Shown here: in pieces, positions 24,401 to 35,901 of the stretch
How the letters are laid out: each line of letters opens with the position of its first letter
Numbering within the stretch: position 1 is the first letter of the stretch
DNA from: Mucidula mucida
Taxonomy: Eukaryota; Basidiomycota; Agaricomycetes; Agaricales; Physalacriaceae
Reading direction: 5' to 3'
DNA length: 64,000 bases
Assembly (NCBI GenBank): GCA_015501055.1
Contig: JADNYV010000017.1
Coordinates: 124,001 to 188,000 of the forward strand
The notes under the pieces: generated by a model
Databases searched by the model: none
Told to the model about the DNA's origin: nothing
What the model saw: the letters and a program-made list of their open reading frames with translations, nothing else
Made by a program: the position numbers and the translations under genes

Positions 24401-25005
24401 ATCGACCGGGAGCTATGATTCACAAGTCGACCCTCTTCAACATAGAACGTCGCCCCGCATCCAATAGGCTTCCCAATTGTAAGATCGGCAGAATCTATAA
24501 CCTTTACTGAGAGTGTGTCGAGGTAGTCGAGAAGCTGGTTGTACGTTGTTGGACGACTGAACGGGTCCGCGTGGGCGGAGAAAAAGCTCTGCCTGGGACC
24601 ACACCCATCAGAGGAGGGCGGCAAATAGCTAGCGTCAGATCGATATGTGTGGTTCTCCGTGGAGGTGGAACTGAAATTGGAAGGGGGTTCGAGGTATATT
24701 CTCGGCATTGTCTGGGCTTCAGGTTGAGTTTGGCCATATAGAAAGCTAACCACTGACCAGAGGTCGTACGACTGCTTGTCTGTAAGCTTCGGCGCGTAAG
24801 ACAAGTCGACAGAGGGCAGAACGATAATTTCGCTGTTGGTCGTCGTGGTAGTACAGCTTCGTCGCTTCCTGCCGAGAAAATGGCAACATAATTCAGTTTC
24901 GGCACGTCCGCAGAACGACCGGCACAGTTGAGCAGATTGTTCGTCGTTTCGGAGATCTCCAGTGTCGACATAGAGGGAACGGTTTACGTCCAATTCCCCA
25001 GACAT
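21416..25005 (-). CDS. Protein kinase fused to a long ankyrin-repeat domain
   Basis: Three exons (23515-25005, 23373-23462, 21416-23326) with introns of 52 and 46 nt, all in phase 0, give an intact protein of 1163 residues. Residues 1-170 are Ser/Thr-rich and probably disordered. The kinase domain (about 175-490) has a glycine loop IGCGATFYVEEG, the lysine in VAVKTP (K207), HADIKADN (H313, D315; HxD without Arg), DFG (D344) and an APE motif (APEALPEAPP), then DVYSYGVMVSEI. All catalytic residues are present, so it should be active; it looks tyrosine-kinase-like. Residues from about 570 to the end are ankyrin repeats (GHSDTLLHLAVRLDAVEVVR, ETPLHLVARN, GLTPLHYACRS, VVKVLLDHGADINARSKLDD). Divergent from the HeLo-like/pseudokinase gene. 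Layout resembles RIPK4/ANKK1. Target unknown. Confidence 0.9.
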
Positions 25006-25679
25006 TGACTTTCCTGAAAGTTGTCTGAAAGTTGGAAGACATATAGAAGCTTTTTGGGACGTGCAGCTCAATCTAGAGACAACCCAGTGTGACTGTAGCT
25101 CTCAGGAAGACGTTGAAAGTCGCACCTCTATTGTACAGACTTAATACGGACTAGATGTGAATTAGCTGGTGGGATCTTGTCAACCGCATAGAAGAGAAAG
25201 ACTTGAAATGATGAGAGAGGACGTGGACTTGCGAGCACGGTTGTTATTCAATTTGGCTGCGAAGGCTGAGGAAAGGAAGGAAACACCAAGTCACGTGTGC
25301 CAATGGTTAATGTCGGCCACCACGACGGTCAGTTTTTACACTGAGTTTACTACTGTACGCCCCCCTCGCATCTGTCTCATTCTCATCTCCTGGAAACTCA
25401 TTGATTGATATCAACCCCCAGTGGGACTTTTCAATATAGAGAGAGTCAATAGCAACATAACTCAATGGGACGTCCATCAAACTATTCATGGCTCAGCTTG
25501 GTTGGCTGGTCCTGTAATGCTCGGCCCAGCTCAACGTCCGAACGCCATGACGGCATTCTAACCGCCGCTCTTTGTACGGGTTTTGTGTTCATTCACAACC
25601 CTTACTAGAAGTTGAGAATACGAAAGGTAGTACGAATTGTAATCCTCTTATCGCATCGCTAAAGGTTTATAATGTACAG
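25006..25679. promoter_or_regulatory. Shared divergent promoter, kinase-ankyrin / HeLo-like pseudokinase
   Basis: 674 bases between the two start codons. A possible 5' UTR intron acceptor lies just before 25680 (TTTATAATGTACAG). The arrangement allows common control of both genes, but no specific site can be named. Confidence 0.45.
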
Positions 25680-27143
25680 ATGGACATTCTAAGCGCTGTA
25701 AAGGAAGCTATAGAGCTCGTCGTACTCATCTACGACAAATATTCCGAGTATCGAGACGCGGATGAGACGATCAAGTCGACCTACAGCCGCTTGGACAGCA
25801 TCGAGGTCGGCTTGGAGCTCTTTCAAGAGTATCTCATCCGAGCGGGACCTGGTCTGCACGCGCGCCCAAAACAAGCTCTGAGTAGGTCCATGCAGAAGGT
25901 TTCAGACCTTCTCCACGAGCTGAATGAACGGCTCTCACCATCTATCACTATCTCAAGAAAGCTGGCGTGGGTCGGCTGGGGGAAGCGTCGAGTAGAAGGC
26001 CTTCTGTTGGATCTCAAAGGTTGGAACGAAGACATACATCGCATCATGTTCGCACTTGACGTGTTGGGCAAAGTCCGTGACAACGACGTGCTCTATCGGC
26101 GCCTTTTTGATACAGGCGACCGTTCCTTACAGGCAACTTGGTCGTTGAGCAAGCGAATCCATGCCTCCGACGCCGCCGTGCCGAATTTACCCGTTCCTCT
26201 CTCTTCAATCACTGATGACCCATCCAATCTATCCGACAGATCACTGGCAAGACTCAACTCAGAGGTGGTATACCTGGAAGCTCACTATATTGATCGCAGT
26301 GGCGACGAAACACAGCAGAGACGTGCGACTGAAAGGATGGCTGGCGTATTCGCGTCGCCAGATCTTCCTTTGATGCACCTTCTCTCGTGTTTAGGCTTCG
26401 CCGAGAACTACTTGCCTTTCGAACGCTGCTTCCTGGTGTATCAACTCCCATCGTCGGCGCATCTTGATGAGGTCCAATTGGACCGTGTCCCAACACTAGC
26501 CGACGCCCTTGAGCGCCAGACACGCATAGCACTTGAAAATCGTTTCCGCATCGGAGTCGAGATTGCAACTGCAGTCATGGAAATCCACGCCTCTGGCTGG
26601 GTTCACAAATCCATCCGAAGCGATAATGTTTTAGTTTTCGTCAGTGAAGAGAAGAAGGGATCTAAAAAGGACGCCAAAGTTGGGACTGCTTACCTCGTTG
26701 GCTTCGAGGCGGCTCGTCCTCTGATCCAAGGCTCAGAGCAGCGTCCCGAGTCAGATATAGCCAAGCGCCGGTATCAGCACCCTGAGAGACAGGGCGGCAG
26801 AGATACGTTGGTGAAGAAGTTCGATATCCGACATGACATGTATAGTCTTGGAGCGGTGCTCATCGAAATCGGCTATCGGAAAACGCTGCGTAGCATCTTT
26901 GGTGTCTCCCCAAGGGACACTAGGGGCGACCCGCTACCTGGGGAGGCAGAAGAAAATCACAAACGTCTTCTTGATTATGCTTTCCGTCTTAGCGATAAGA
27001 TGGGCTCCAAGTATGCTAAGGCCGTAGTGGCATGTCTCACCAAAAGCACACGCGCAAATGCCACAACGGAAGTCCTACGAGAGGAGTTTTACGACGACGT
27101 TCTGCGTCCCTTGAGACAAATCAATGAGGGCTTTGGAATATAA
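25680..27143 (+). CDS. HeLo-like helical bundle plus C-terminal pseudokinase
   Basis: Single exon, 487 residues, starting MDILSAVKEAIELVVLIYDK. Residues 1-150 are helical and resemble the HeLo/HeLo-like cell-death domains of fungal proteins (SAVKEAIELVV, then YSRLDSIEVGLELFQEYLI and SMQKVSDLLHELNERL). From about residue 230 a kinase fold is recognisable: RFRIGVEIATAVMEIHASG, WVHKSIRSDNVLVF, YLVGFEAARPL, RRYQHPERQGG and DMYSLGAVLIEIGYRKTL. The catalytic HRD is HKS (H309-S311) and DFG is GFE (G341-E343), so the two essential aspartates are absent while N316 is kept. That makes it a pseudokinase. The order, helical bundle then pseudokinase, is that of MLKL and of related fungal proteins. Membrane-damaging activity is inference from architecture only. 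Confidence 0.82.
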   Translation: MDILSAVKEAIELVVLIYDKYSEYRDADETIKSTYSRLDSIEVGLELFQEYLIRAGPGLHARPKQALSRSMQKVSDLLHELNERLSPSITISRKLAWVGWGKRRVEGLLLDLKGWNEDIHRIMFALDVLGKVRDNDVLYRRLFDTGDRSLQATWSLSKRIHASDAAVPNLPVPLSSITDDPSNLSDRSLARLNSEVVYLEAHYIDRSGDETQQRRATERMAGVFASPDLPLMHLLSCLGFAENYLPFERCFLVYQLPSSAHLDEVQLDRVPTLADALERQTRIALENRFRIGVEIATAVMEIHASGWVHKSIRSDNVLVFVSEEKKGSKKDAKVGTAYLVGFEAARPLIQGSEQRPESDIAKRRYQHPERQGGRDTLVKKFDIRHDMYSLGAVLIEIGYRKTLRSIFGVSPRDTRGDPLPGEAEENHKRLLDYAFRLSDKMGSKYAKAVVACLTKSTRANATTEVLREEFYDDVLRPLRQINEGFGI

Positions 27144-29055
27144 TTGTTGCCAGAGTGTGCCACACTTCAGTGCTTTGTACATTGCATCCCGCCTGTGACC
27201 TGTACTTACTCTGTTGAGTGCTACTCCGAATAATGGACACTGATTTGTTACTTAGAGGATTAGTACAAGAAGAATGGTATTGCGAAAATGTGATATAGGT
27301 TTCGACAGATTGTGAAGAGTAGAACATGTTCATCTGCAGGCTGAGGACTAGCAAGCGCCCCTACAACATATCTCTGGGAGGCGCTACTCTCCTTCGACGA
27401 CGAGGTAATGAACCAGCTGTGGGACCGAGCTGTCCCTTCGCCGTATTATCGTCGTTAATAAAGCAAGGGCGGGTGAACTCGATGAACAAAGTGACACCTC
27501 GGCGTTCACGAAGAGCGGGGCTCGGTGTCATCGACGAAAGGGAAGAGGTGGGATGAGAATCCATGATGATGGAGGAGAGCAAAGGGTGTTATGCACTGAT
27601 AATGATGATGATGATGATAGTTCCGGTGAAGATATTATTAGAAGGAAGGAGGCGAAGCGAGAAAGACTTCTGTGTGGCCCCTTTTGTGAAGTTACGCTGC
27701 CTCGAGCTTCTTTTCAACGAAGCCAAGAAATCTGAATCAACCATATTCGGCGCGCGAGGACGGTAGAACATCAACGTTCGACTTTGGCAGCAATCGGCAA
27801 ATAGAAACACTGCAGAACCGCCACACTGGATCACAGCTGTGAACTATATGGAGCTGGCCAGGCGCAATGCAGCTGTTCTTGTCTAAACACGGCTGCTGAG
27901 GAGATCCAACACAGTTTGAGCGTGATGCTGTCAATGAGGATTCGACGTCGACATAAAGCAGCCAATGCAAAGAACGCTTCTTTATCTTGAATTCGACATG
28001 CTAATCTTTTTTAAGGAAAAAGATACGAGACTCGTTATTCATACAGACGTGAGATACAACGCAAACTTTCCGCGTACGCCTCAGCAGATGACACGAGCGC
28101 GAATTCACTGTGCTTTGTCGATGTGAAGAAAACGTTGAACTTGCCGGTAGAGATCAAGAGAACACACAGAGTGCGAATGAAGTACGGGCAGCTGTATAGA
28201 GTTGAAGGTGTCTTCAAAGGAGGGAAATGGACCATCTCGAGGCTTCTCGAGGGCCAAAAACGCGATCCAGATTCAGAGCTCACTTCACGCCAGATAAAAT
28301 GTTTTTGCAGTTTCGATCTTTTCATAGCGAGGAGAAGAAGCATAACATCTGCATATGCATAATACGTCGAGCGCGCCACTGAGCTCTCATGGTGTGTCCT
28401 TCTACCAATTCGTTATGCTGCAGCCGCCTTTGCCTCTGTGCGTGCTTTGTACTGCGGAGCAGGTCAGGAAACGATAAGCGACAAACAGTATGGGGACGCA
28501 CTGATCCAACGGCGGCGAAACGAGCATTACGGCGGAACTAAAGATCGATTAAATTCTGGTTTCAAGCCCTCAACATTTCGATACAGACCTTGGCGTCAAC
28601 CTACGTTGAAAGCGGTCAGCACTACTACCATTGCATAAGAAAACAAGCACGTACACCCTTCAATGACCGTGTGCGACCAGCTGCCGGCTTTTTTATTCCA
28701 TTGCGATGAGCCTTCTTGCTCTGGTTGTGGTTGGTATGGCTGAGATAAACTAAGAGACATATACGCAGCAGCGCGGAGGAGCGACATACTTCTTGGATTT
28801 GGCCATTGCGACGACGGTATTGCTGGACTTGACTTGAGAGGAACTGATTTGGTATGCCAGCACAGCCACCAGTGGCTTGCTATACAGGTTGCCGGCCGTC
28901 CCCGGTGGCGCACTAAACGAGTCGAGAGTTACCACAAGGGCTATGAGAATTAGGAGAGACTAAAACAATAATGAAAGTCGTACGCGTATGCATGGCATAC
29001 ATACATAAAGATATAAATACGAATGATGAATGGCGCCTATGAATGAGAAAATCCA
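27144..29055. other. Region with unassigned open frames
   Basis: About 1.9 kb without a recognised gene. A TGATGA microsatellite lies at 27598-27619. The plus strand is open from about 28020 to 28362 (VEIKRTHRVRMKYGQLYRV, VFKGGKWTISRLLEGQK) without an early ATG, and the minus strand is open over the same interval. One of them could be an exon of an unknown gene. Minus frames at 28596-28935 show no motif. Confidence 0.3.
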
Positions 29056-31179
29056 CTACTCTTTCACCTTCCACACCACCGCAGCTGCTGCCACTCCTAA
29101 TATGACAATACCCAGTGCAGTCATCGTCGCATCTTTCCGTGGCCCAAGACCATGGCGAGGCTCTTTGAATTTGAGCTCACCATTTTCCCTTTTCACCAAA
29201 TCCGCACTCCCATTAAGTAGCCCGTTAGTTTTTGGGACCTCTATCGTCAGTGTGTCGATGGGCTCCCTATGTACACTCGAGCTGCGCCCCCTCCGCCTGT
29301 GGCGCATCGAGTCGCTTGAAAGACTCCGTGGGCTTGGAGGTAAAACGTCCTCCAAACTTTTTCTCTCCGTGCTCGACTCCTTTACCTTTTCCACCGTCGC
29401 CTCAACTTGCCCCACCCGCCGTGCCATCTCCTCCCACTTTTCCAGCCACTCCATACTAGGAACAGGCGGAGGAGTGGCAGGCGTCATACTTAATGACGCG
29501 ACCTTCTCCTCCAGTCCACGGATGACACCTCGACTCTCAACTAGCTGTTCCGTAAGTTGTGAGACTTTGAGCGTCAGTTCAGTGATAAGAGAGCTGTAAT
29601 CGGGCTGCCTTGTCGGTTCTGGCTCGGGAGCCTGGGTGGTCTGGAGAGCAAGAGACGGCTCTGGTGTACGAGGACGAACGTGCTCTTGTTTCCGCTCCTC
29701 CTGATCATGCTCCTGGTCGTTTTCTTGTTCGTGTTCCAACGACTGCTCGTTGTGAGAGAAGTCCTCTTCGGGCTCTTCTTCCTCGTCTACCGGTTCCAAT
29801 CCACCAGTGACAGTAGCAATACTTCTAGAATCGTCGTCGTCATAGTCATGATCATGATGATTCCGTTCACGTTCCCGCTGTTGATGGTATTCCTGTTCCT
29901 CCTCCTCCGCCCGCTGCTTCGCAAGGAGCATTCCGCGAATCTCGTTCCACATGCCTTCCTGCTCCTTGAGCTTGTCCTCAAGAACGCGGACCTGAAGAAG
30001 CGATCGGCAACGGAAGAAGGGTTTTGTAGATAATGAAGCTCACCTTTTGCTCATGCTCTTGTAGTTTCTCTATCAACTCGTCAACGGCGGGTCGCTTGCC
30101 CTTGTCGTCTGTTTCAGAAGGTGCAGGTCGCTCTTCCGCAGGGGGAGGCGGCCGCACGGGAGGTAAAGACGATGGATTGGGATACGCGGGGGCATTGGGT
30201 GGCAGAGTGCCACCGAGGGTCTCGCCAATCTCACCCATGGAACCCGTGAGAGCCCCGAGTTCTGCGCCAGTATCGCGGCTTTTCTGCAGCTCTCCTTGAA
30301 GTCTGGTGAGGATATGCTCGAAAGTGAGTCCGCTCTTGCCTGGGGGCCGCATGGAGCCGCCCATACCACCCATCCCAGTGAGCCGTGGAGGAAACTGGTT
30401 GGACTTGGGAGGGTTCGGAAGCGAAGACATGTTGGGCTGGCCATTGGACGAGGAGGCGAGAGATGACTGGTGTAGTGAAGTAGAGTTCGGTTGGTGCTGC
30501 TGCTCGGATCGCGCAGCCATGAGCGCATCCTGCTCGTTGAATATGCATACCACGCGGGCGGCGACCTTGTGGTGGACTATGGTCTTGTTGTCCTCTCCAA
30601 CAATGTCGATACCGAATTCCTAAATAATTTGTGAGCAATGGGGAATGAATGCGTCAGCGACATACAACTATATCGTCGCTCTTGAGATCGAACGGCTCGC
30701 TCTCCATGCCCTCTTGGCTCAGCCGTTCGCCATTGATGAAGGTTCCGTTGCTGCTTTTCACGTCCTTGATGTATATCTTGCGACGCGCTGTTAACAGCGG
30801 CTTTGCCGAGCTTCAGGAGACGCACCTTTCCTCCTTCTTCCCATATTTCCGCGTGCGCCCGGCTCAGTACTTTTGAATCAAAGTAGCCGTTCCGCTCGCC
30901 AGGTGTAGTTTTGGCGTTGGTCTGGCGGCCAATTTTCACTCGTTGGCCGGGCGTTGACAGCGCGATATGCTTGGGAACGAAAGAGTCATTGAGAGGATAG
31001 AGGTAGAGCGCAGGCAACGCAGAAAGGAGGGTCGGTGACGACTGAGTAAGGGGAGCAGGCATCTTCGCGTAAGGTCGGTGGAGGGAACGTGTACCAGGGG
31101 GATTGCCTTTTTCCTTTAGAGCCAAAGAGCTCGACGTCGTGGGTGGCAGAGAGATTGTGTTTACTTCGATTTGTACCAT
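29056..31179 (-). CDS. FHA-domain, coiled-coil, tail-anchored protein (SLMAP/HAM-4/PRO45-like)
   Basis: Four exons (30826-31179, 30666-30776, 30044-30619, 29056-29991; introns 49, 46 and 52 nt) give an intact 658-residue protein. The FHA domain spans roughly residues 60-175: [73 protein letters not shown]. Those GR, SRxHA and NGT elements bind phosphothreonine. Then come a Ser/Pro-rich linker, coiled coils ([34 protein letters not shown]) and a C-terminal hydrophobic anchor ([19 protein letters not shown]). This is the layout of SLMAP and fungal HAM-4/PRO45, a subunit of the STRIPAK phosphatase-kinase complex at the nuclear envelope and ER, needed for cell fusion and fruiting. M1 or an internal Met near codon 40 could be the start. 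Confidence 0.88.
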
Positions 31180-33213
31180 TTCGTCACGTTTACCGTTTGC
31201 ACATCAAATTGCCACCCTGGTTACAGCTTCGTTATAGCAACTGTACTCGACTGCTTACTGTAGATTACTTGTATTCTGTTGTGAAATAGCTTGGATATCC
31301 CGTTCGACGAGTGCTGACTCGTGTAGCGGACCCACCATGAGCAGCCAATCCGCAATCAGCCATCATGTCATGAGGCGTACTACTACTTCCTGATTGGACT
31401 CGGCCTGCTGCTTCTCGCACCATTTAGAACCTGTTCAAAACTGATGCACGGAGAGCGGTGATATGCGCGATAATGGGTATTCAACGGCATTCATTCACCG
31501 TGATTCGCGACCAGATCACAGCCCCGTCTGAATTTCAGAAGAAAGTATTCAAGGACTTGTTAAGCTGAATGTATAATGCCTTCAGATTGACATCAGCAAG
31601 AGGGTCAGCCTAAAGTTATAGAAGAGACTTCAGAATGGAATGGTAGGATTGCCACCCGCGCCCATCTAGTGCGATCATTGAATGTAGAGGTTTCAGAAAG
31701 TACCCAAGTCCTGTAATCGTCAGCGATGTTTTACTGCGATACAAGAACTACACCTATGAAACGTAATTTAAATACTTCCCGTAAGATGAGCAACGATAAC
31801 AAAACAAGTAGGCCGCTCAAGCAACTAGACCTTCTTTGTGATGAATGGAATAGTCCAAGAAACCTACTTTGCAAGTTACATTCAGACTCCGTCAATGATG
31901 TTTTGAGAGTCTAGAGCACTGTGTGAGGCAATGTGACGCAGTACCAAGAGTAGAGAGCGCTTGATTATTGCTTTATCAGCAAATCCTCGATTCCCAGAAA
32001 AAGTCCAGACCCGGAAAATATGCCAGACTATGGAGACGAGAACCATGTAGAGGCGAGCTGAGTATTCCGTATCAGTCGTTTGACCGATGAAGGGGGTGTG
32101 GCGCGTGTGTATTATGGTTTCAGCCAGAGTAAACCGCCTAGCCATGAAATGAACGAAAGGTGATGATCGAGAGCTCAAGACCAATACCCTCCGAGATAGT
32201 GTCACTGTCGACGATGAAGGTAAATCTGAGACGGCCCTCTGGAAAAAACATATTGGCGAAGGATGGACGACGAACAATGGATAGGCGTGGGAACATTCAA
32301 ATGATTCAGTGAGTCAACCCTAACCCAAGACGCCACGTGGTTACTTTGGCGCGCTGTCGCGTCGCGGATGTAAGGGCTTGATGATAGTCAACGACTGTAT
32401 GTGCTTACAGCTACGGGGAGATGATTAATCTCCTTACTCAGCCTGACCTTGCGCTACACCTCGCGTTTCATCCTGGCGGCCAATCGTGAGGAGTAGATAA
32501 TAGACGACGTTTTTCTTTAGTACCTGAGCCAGTACATGACTACTTGTAGGTCGTTGTTTAACATAAAAGCGTTGTCCTCGTTCTCAAGCTCTTAATTGAA
32601 AGAGCCCGAAGGGTGACTCTTACATATTGGACCGTGCGCCACGTGCACGTTTTCTCTACACCCTTGCAGCAGTAGATCCTCAGGGCTAATATTAGTCCGG
32701 CGCTCACAGTCCCGGGGATACTCCAATGCCTGCTTCTCCATCAAGCATCAATAGACGCGCGCCACGCCCAGAGGCGTGACTGCATTATAATAGCCACCAG
32801 CGTATATTCTAAGTATAGCGCTCATAACTCTGCGCGCTGTCTCTGATACATGTCTTTAAAGTATGTATACCTGTGAGAAGCTGTAACTACGCTTCAGGCG
32901 AATATAAGTACGTACAAGGTGTTCATGACTTAATTGGGATTTGGAAAAACAAGAACAAATCTTGACGCTCACCTTGCACTAACCCGCGAAGATCGCAAAA
33001 TGGTGCACTCGAGAGTGGTTCCATAGACCATGATATCCATCTCTTCTCTGGGAACGTATCACTCCGTAGAACAAGGAACACGCCATAAACGCCGCGGCGT
33101 CGTTCGGCACGCATCTTTCGAGATTCAGCGCTCACTCTCCTAATCTCTGATGTTGTGCCTCAGACTTAGGTATATAAACACGTCGACAATGAATAACAAG
33201 CATTTTCGGAATC
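31180..33213. other. Long intergenic region between FHA gene and calpain
   Basis: About 2 kb with no recognised gene. A minus frame at 31882-32277 (131 codons) and another at 32923-33135 have no known motif. The last 100 bases before 33214 hold a TATA-like ATATAAACAC at about 33171. Confidence 0.4.
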
Positions 33214-35680
33214 ATGGGCATCTTCTCGAAAAAGACACAGCGCAACAACAAGAAAAATAATCAAGTTTCCTTCGGCCAGCAGCCAGAGAAGGCTGGACGC
33301 CTCGTTACCGGTGACCTCGAGCAGGCGTTAAAGGAGTGCAAGGAGAAGGTCGCGCGGATATCTAAGGACTGTCGCGCCAGGAACCGCAAATTCAGGTATG
33401 TCGCCTCATCGTCTTTCAGTTCTGTCACCTCATTAGGATGCAGAGATAATGAGTTCGATCTGTTCAATGACAGGGAACGCTGCCTCAAAGGCCTTGAACC
33501 CCCTGACGATGAACCGCTTGAACCAGCCGATGTTAAACGCGTCACGGACATCTTTGACAACCCGCGTTTCTTTGTAGATGGGGCTAGCTCCAATGATATT
33601 GTTCAAGGATATCTTGGAGACTGCTGGTTCGTCTCGGCTCTGGCAACCATGTCTACTGCAAAAGGTTTGGTTGAGAAGTTCTGTGTTGCAGTGCGTTGTC
33701 GTGTGACTTTTCATGCGCGAGTTCTAAATCAACTCTTCAGAGAGACGAAAAGATTGGCGTGTACGGATTCATCTTCTTCCGGGACTCGCGATGGGTCACT
33801 GTCATCATTGACGAGTGCGTCTTTCTTACTACCTACGCCCCACCATACGGTTTCTCATCTATCTTCAGTCTGCTCTACACATCCATTCCAAAATTCGAAG
33901 AACTGAATGCCGCCGAACGTGCCCTCTATCACTACAATAAGAAAAGATACAACGAGTCTGCGCGCAAGGGTAGCAAGTCTCTATACTTTGCGACCTCTGG
34001 AACCGATGGCGAGACCTGGGTGCCTCTCATTGAGAAGGCATACGCCAAACTTCATGGTAGCTATGGAGCTTTGTCGGGAGGACAGGCCTCTGAAGCTATC
34101 GAGGATCTCACCGGGTAGGTCCATGTCGCAAGGCGCAAATACCATAAGCTCATTTTTTGTCTAGCGGCATCTCCACCTGTACCTTGACTGACGTATGATG
34201 TTCCCTCCATGTTGATCTGATATGGCCTCACGCTACATAGGATATCCTTGATGCAGAGCTATTTTGGAAGGACGAACTTCTGAAGGCCAATGAGGACCGC
34301 CTTTTTGGCGTTTTCTTCCGCGGCCTGGACAGCACCCGAAGCGGAATTGACAATGTCACTGTTAATGGTCTACATGGCTCTCACGCGTATTCTGTTCTCC
34401 GCGCAGTTGAGCTTAGAGGCAAGAAGTTTGTGGTTGTCAGAAATCCTTGGGCGCAATCGGAATGGAACGGTCCTTGGTCTGATGGCTCCAAGGAGTGGAC
34501 CAAGGAATGGCTTGAAGTGTTGCCCGAACTAGGACACATCTTTGGAGACGACGGCGAGTTCGTGATGGAATGTGGGCTGCTATTATTCCATTGACAAACA
34601 CACCTGCTAATAATACCTTCAGACCGGGACTTCTTGTCCTGCTGGCAGCATATTGATCGTACACTGCTATTTGATGCTCATTGGGTGATGTCCTCTCAAT
34701 GGCTACGTGTTTCTGCAAGGCCAGTGCCATCCGCTTGGTCCTTTGGAGATGTATCTTGTGAGTGCGTTGTCAAGGTTGATTGCAAGCGTCGCTAAAAAGT
34801 TTTCTAGTCACCATCTCAGTCCCAGAAGCGACACCTGCTGTCATTGTATTGTCTCAGCTCGATGGACGTTACTTCGACGCGATCTCTGGTCGGTCTTTTT
34901 GGACCTTGGAGTTCGTTGTTTTCAAGAAAGGAGAGAAACAAATCTTCGCGGAATCTTCTTCTGCCCGACTCTATACTCGCAGTGTTAATGTCGAAGTCAA
35001 TCTTGACCCAGGAGACTATGTTGTTCATGTACGTCTGCTTTACCCACATCTTCGCTTGCTGATATGCGCGAAAAACCAAATAGGTACGCTTGGATCGCGT
35101 CTTGTATCGACGACCAGACTACTGGAACAAGGGATGGGATGATCGCAATTTGTCGCGTACCCTAACTCAAAGAGCTAAAAGCCAATCCCTCGCAATGAGT
35201 AAGTCTCGAATCTCAAGAAAGTCTTCCAGTCCTTGACTTTTTTCGTCAGACTTCGATGCCGTTACTCAAGGTCAATACCTACCCATCCCACTTGATGTTC
35301 TTGCTGGACAGAATCTACTCGAACTGAAAGAAAAGGCAAAGGCCAAACTTGAACCAGATGGCGATTCGCCAGACGAGGGCGATGGCGATGACCACGAGGA
35401 GAAGGGAAAAGATAAAACGGATAAGCCTGGCAGTGATAGTGGGAGTGTAAAGGCGGATGAAACTAAAGACGTCGATGATGAAAGCGAAGCTGAAAATACG
35501 GGCGGCGACGACGACGACGGAGACTCTCCACCTTCGGGATTCACCCCCTCGCCACCGCTCAATGAGGAAGCAGATGCGATTACCATCGGCCTTCGTGTCT
35601 ACACTGCTACAGGTGCCCCTGTGGAAATTTGTGGACAGTTGAGGGATGGGCTAGCTGTGACTGCAGATCTTGCCTTGTAG
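33214..35680 (+). CDS. Calpain-type cysteine protease
   Basis: Ten exons keep frame throughout (ends: 33395, 33690, 33814, 34114, 34192, 34571, 34757, 35028, 35198, 35680; starts: 33214, 33444, 33741, 33869, 34165, 34241, 34623, 34808, 35084, 35250), giving 669 residues. The papain-like CysPc core has the full catalytic triad: Cys121 in [17 protein letters not shown], His307 in [15 protein letters not shown] and Asn327 in [18 protein letters not shown]2-like calpain beta-sandwich follows ([40 protein letters not shown]). The C-terminus contains a long acidic Asp/Glu/Lys/Ser stretch (about residues 565-625). There is no EF-hand domain, as usual for fungal calpain-like proteases. Expected to be a Ca2+-stimulated or constitutive cytosolic protease; substrate unknown. 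Confidence 0.92.
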
Positions 35681-35901
35681 TAAATTCTGTCTTCAGAAAA
35701 GTCCGTACATGTTCAAGTTTCGCGCCTGTGAACTCGCTTGTATTATACATATTCTGCAGTATAGAACAGCTAAGCGGACACATCGATAACTTAAAAAAGT
35801 GGCAGCTGAGAAATGCCCGATATAGTCAGGCACGTGTGCAGACCACGCTTGTTTCACGACCACGACCATCGACGCGTCAATTTTCGCGTTTAGCCGTTAC
35901 C

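Noticed and set aside
27553..27766. Two plus-strand frames around a run of Asp or Met codons
   Set aside because: They exist only because of the TGATGA microsatellite; no domain, no conserved context.
28035..28379. Minus-strand 114-codon frame
   Set aside because: Overlaps a better-looking plus frame, starts without ATG and shows no motif; neither is supported strongly enough to call.
29030..30033. Plus-strand frames of 189 and 117 codons opposite the FHA gene
   Set aside because: Antisense to clean coiled-coil coding exons; composition is that of reversed acidic codons.
31882..32277. Minus-strand 131-codon frame in the 2-kb intergenic region
   Set aside because: No recognisable domain, no ATG context or partner exons; likely chance.
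35272..35586. Minus-strand Ser/Pro-rich frame in the calpain 3' exon
   Set aside because: Reverse of the Asp/Glu/Lys acidic tail of the calpain.
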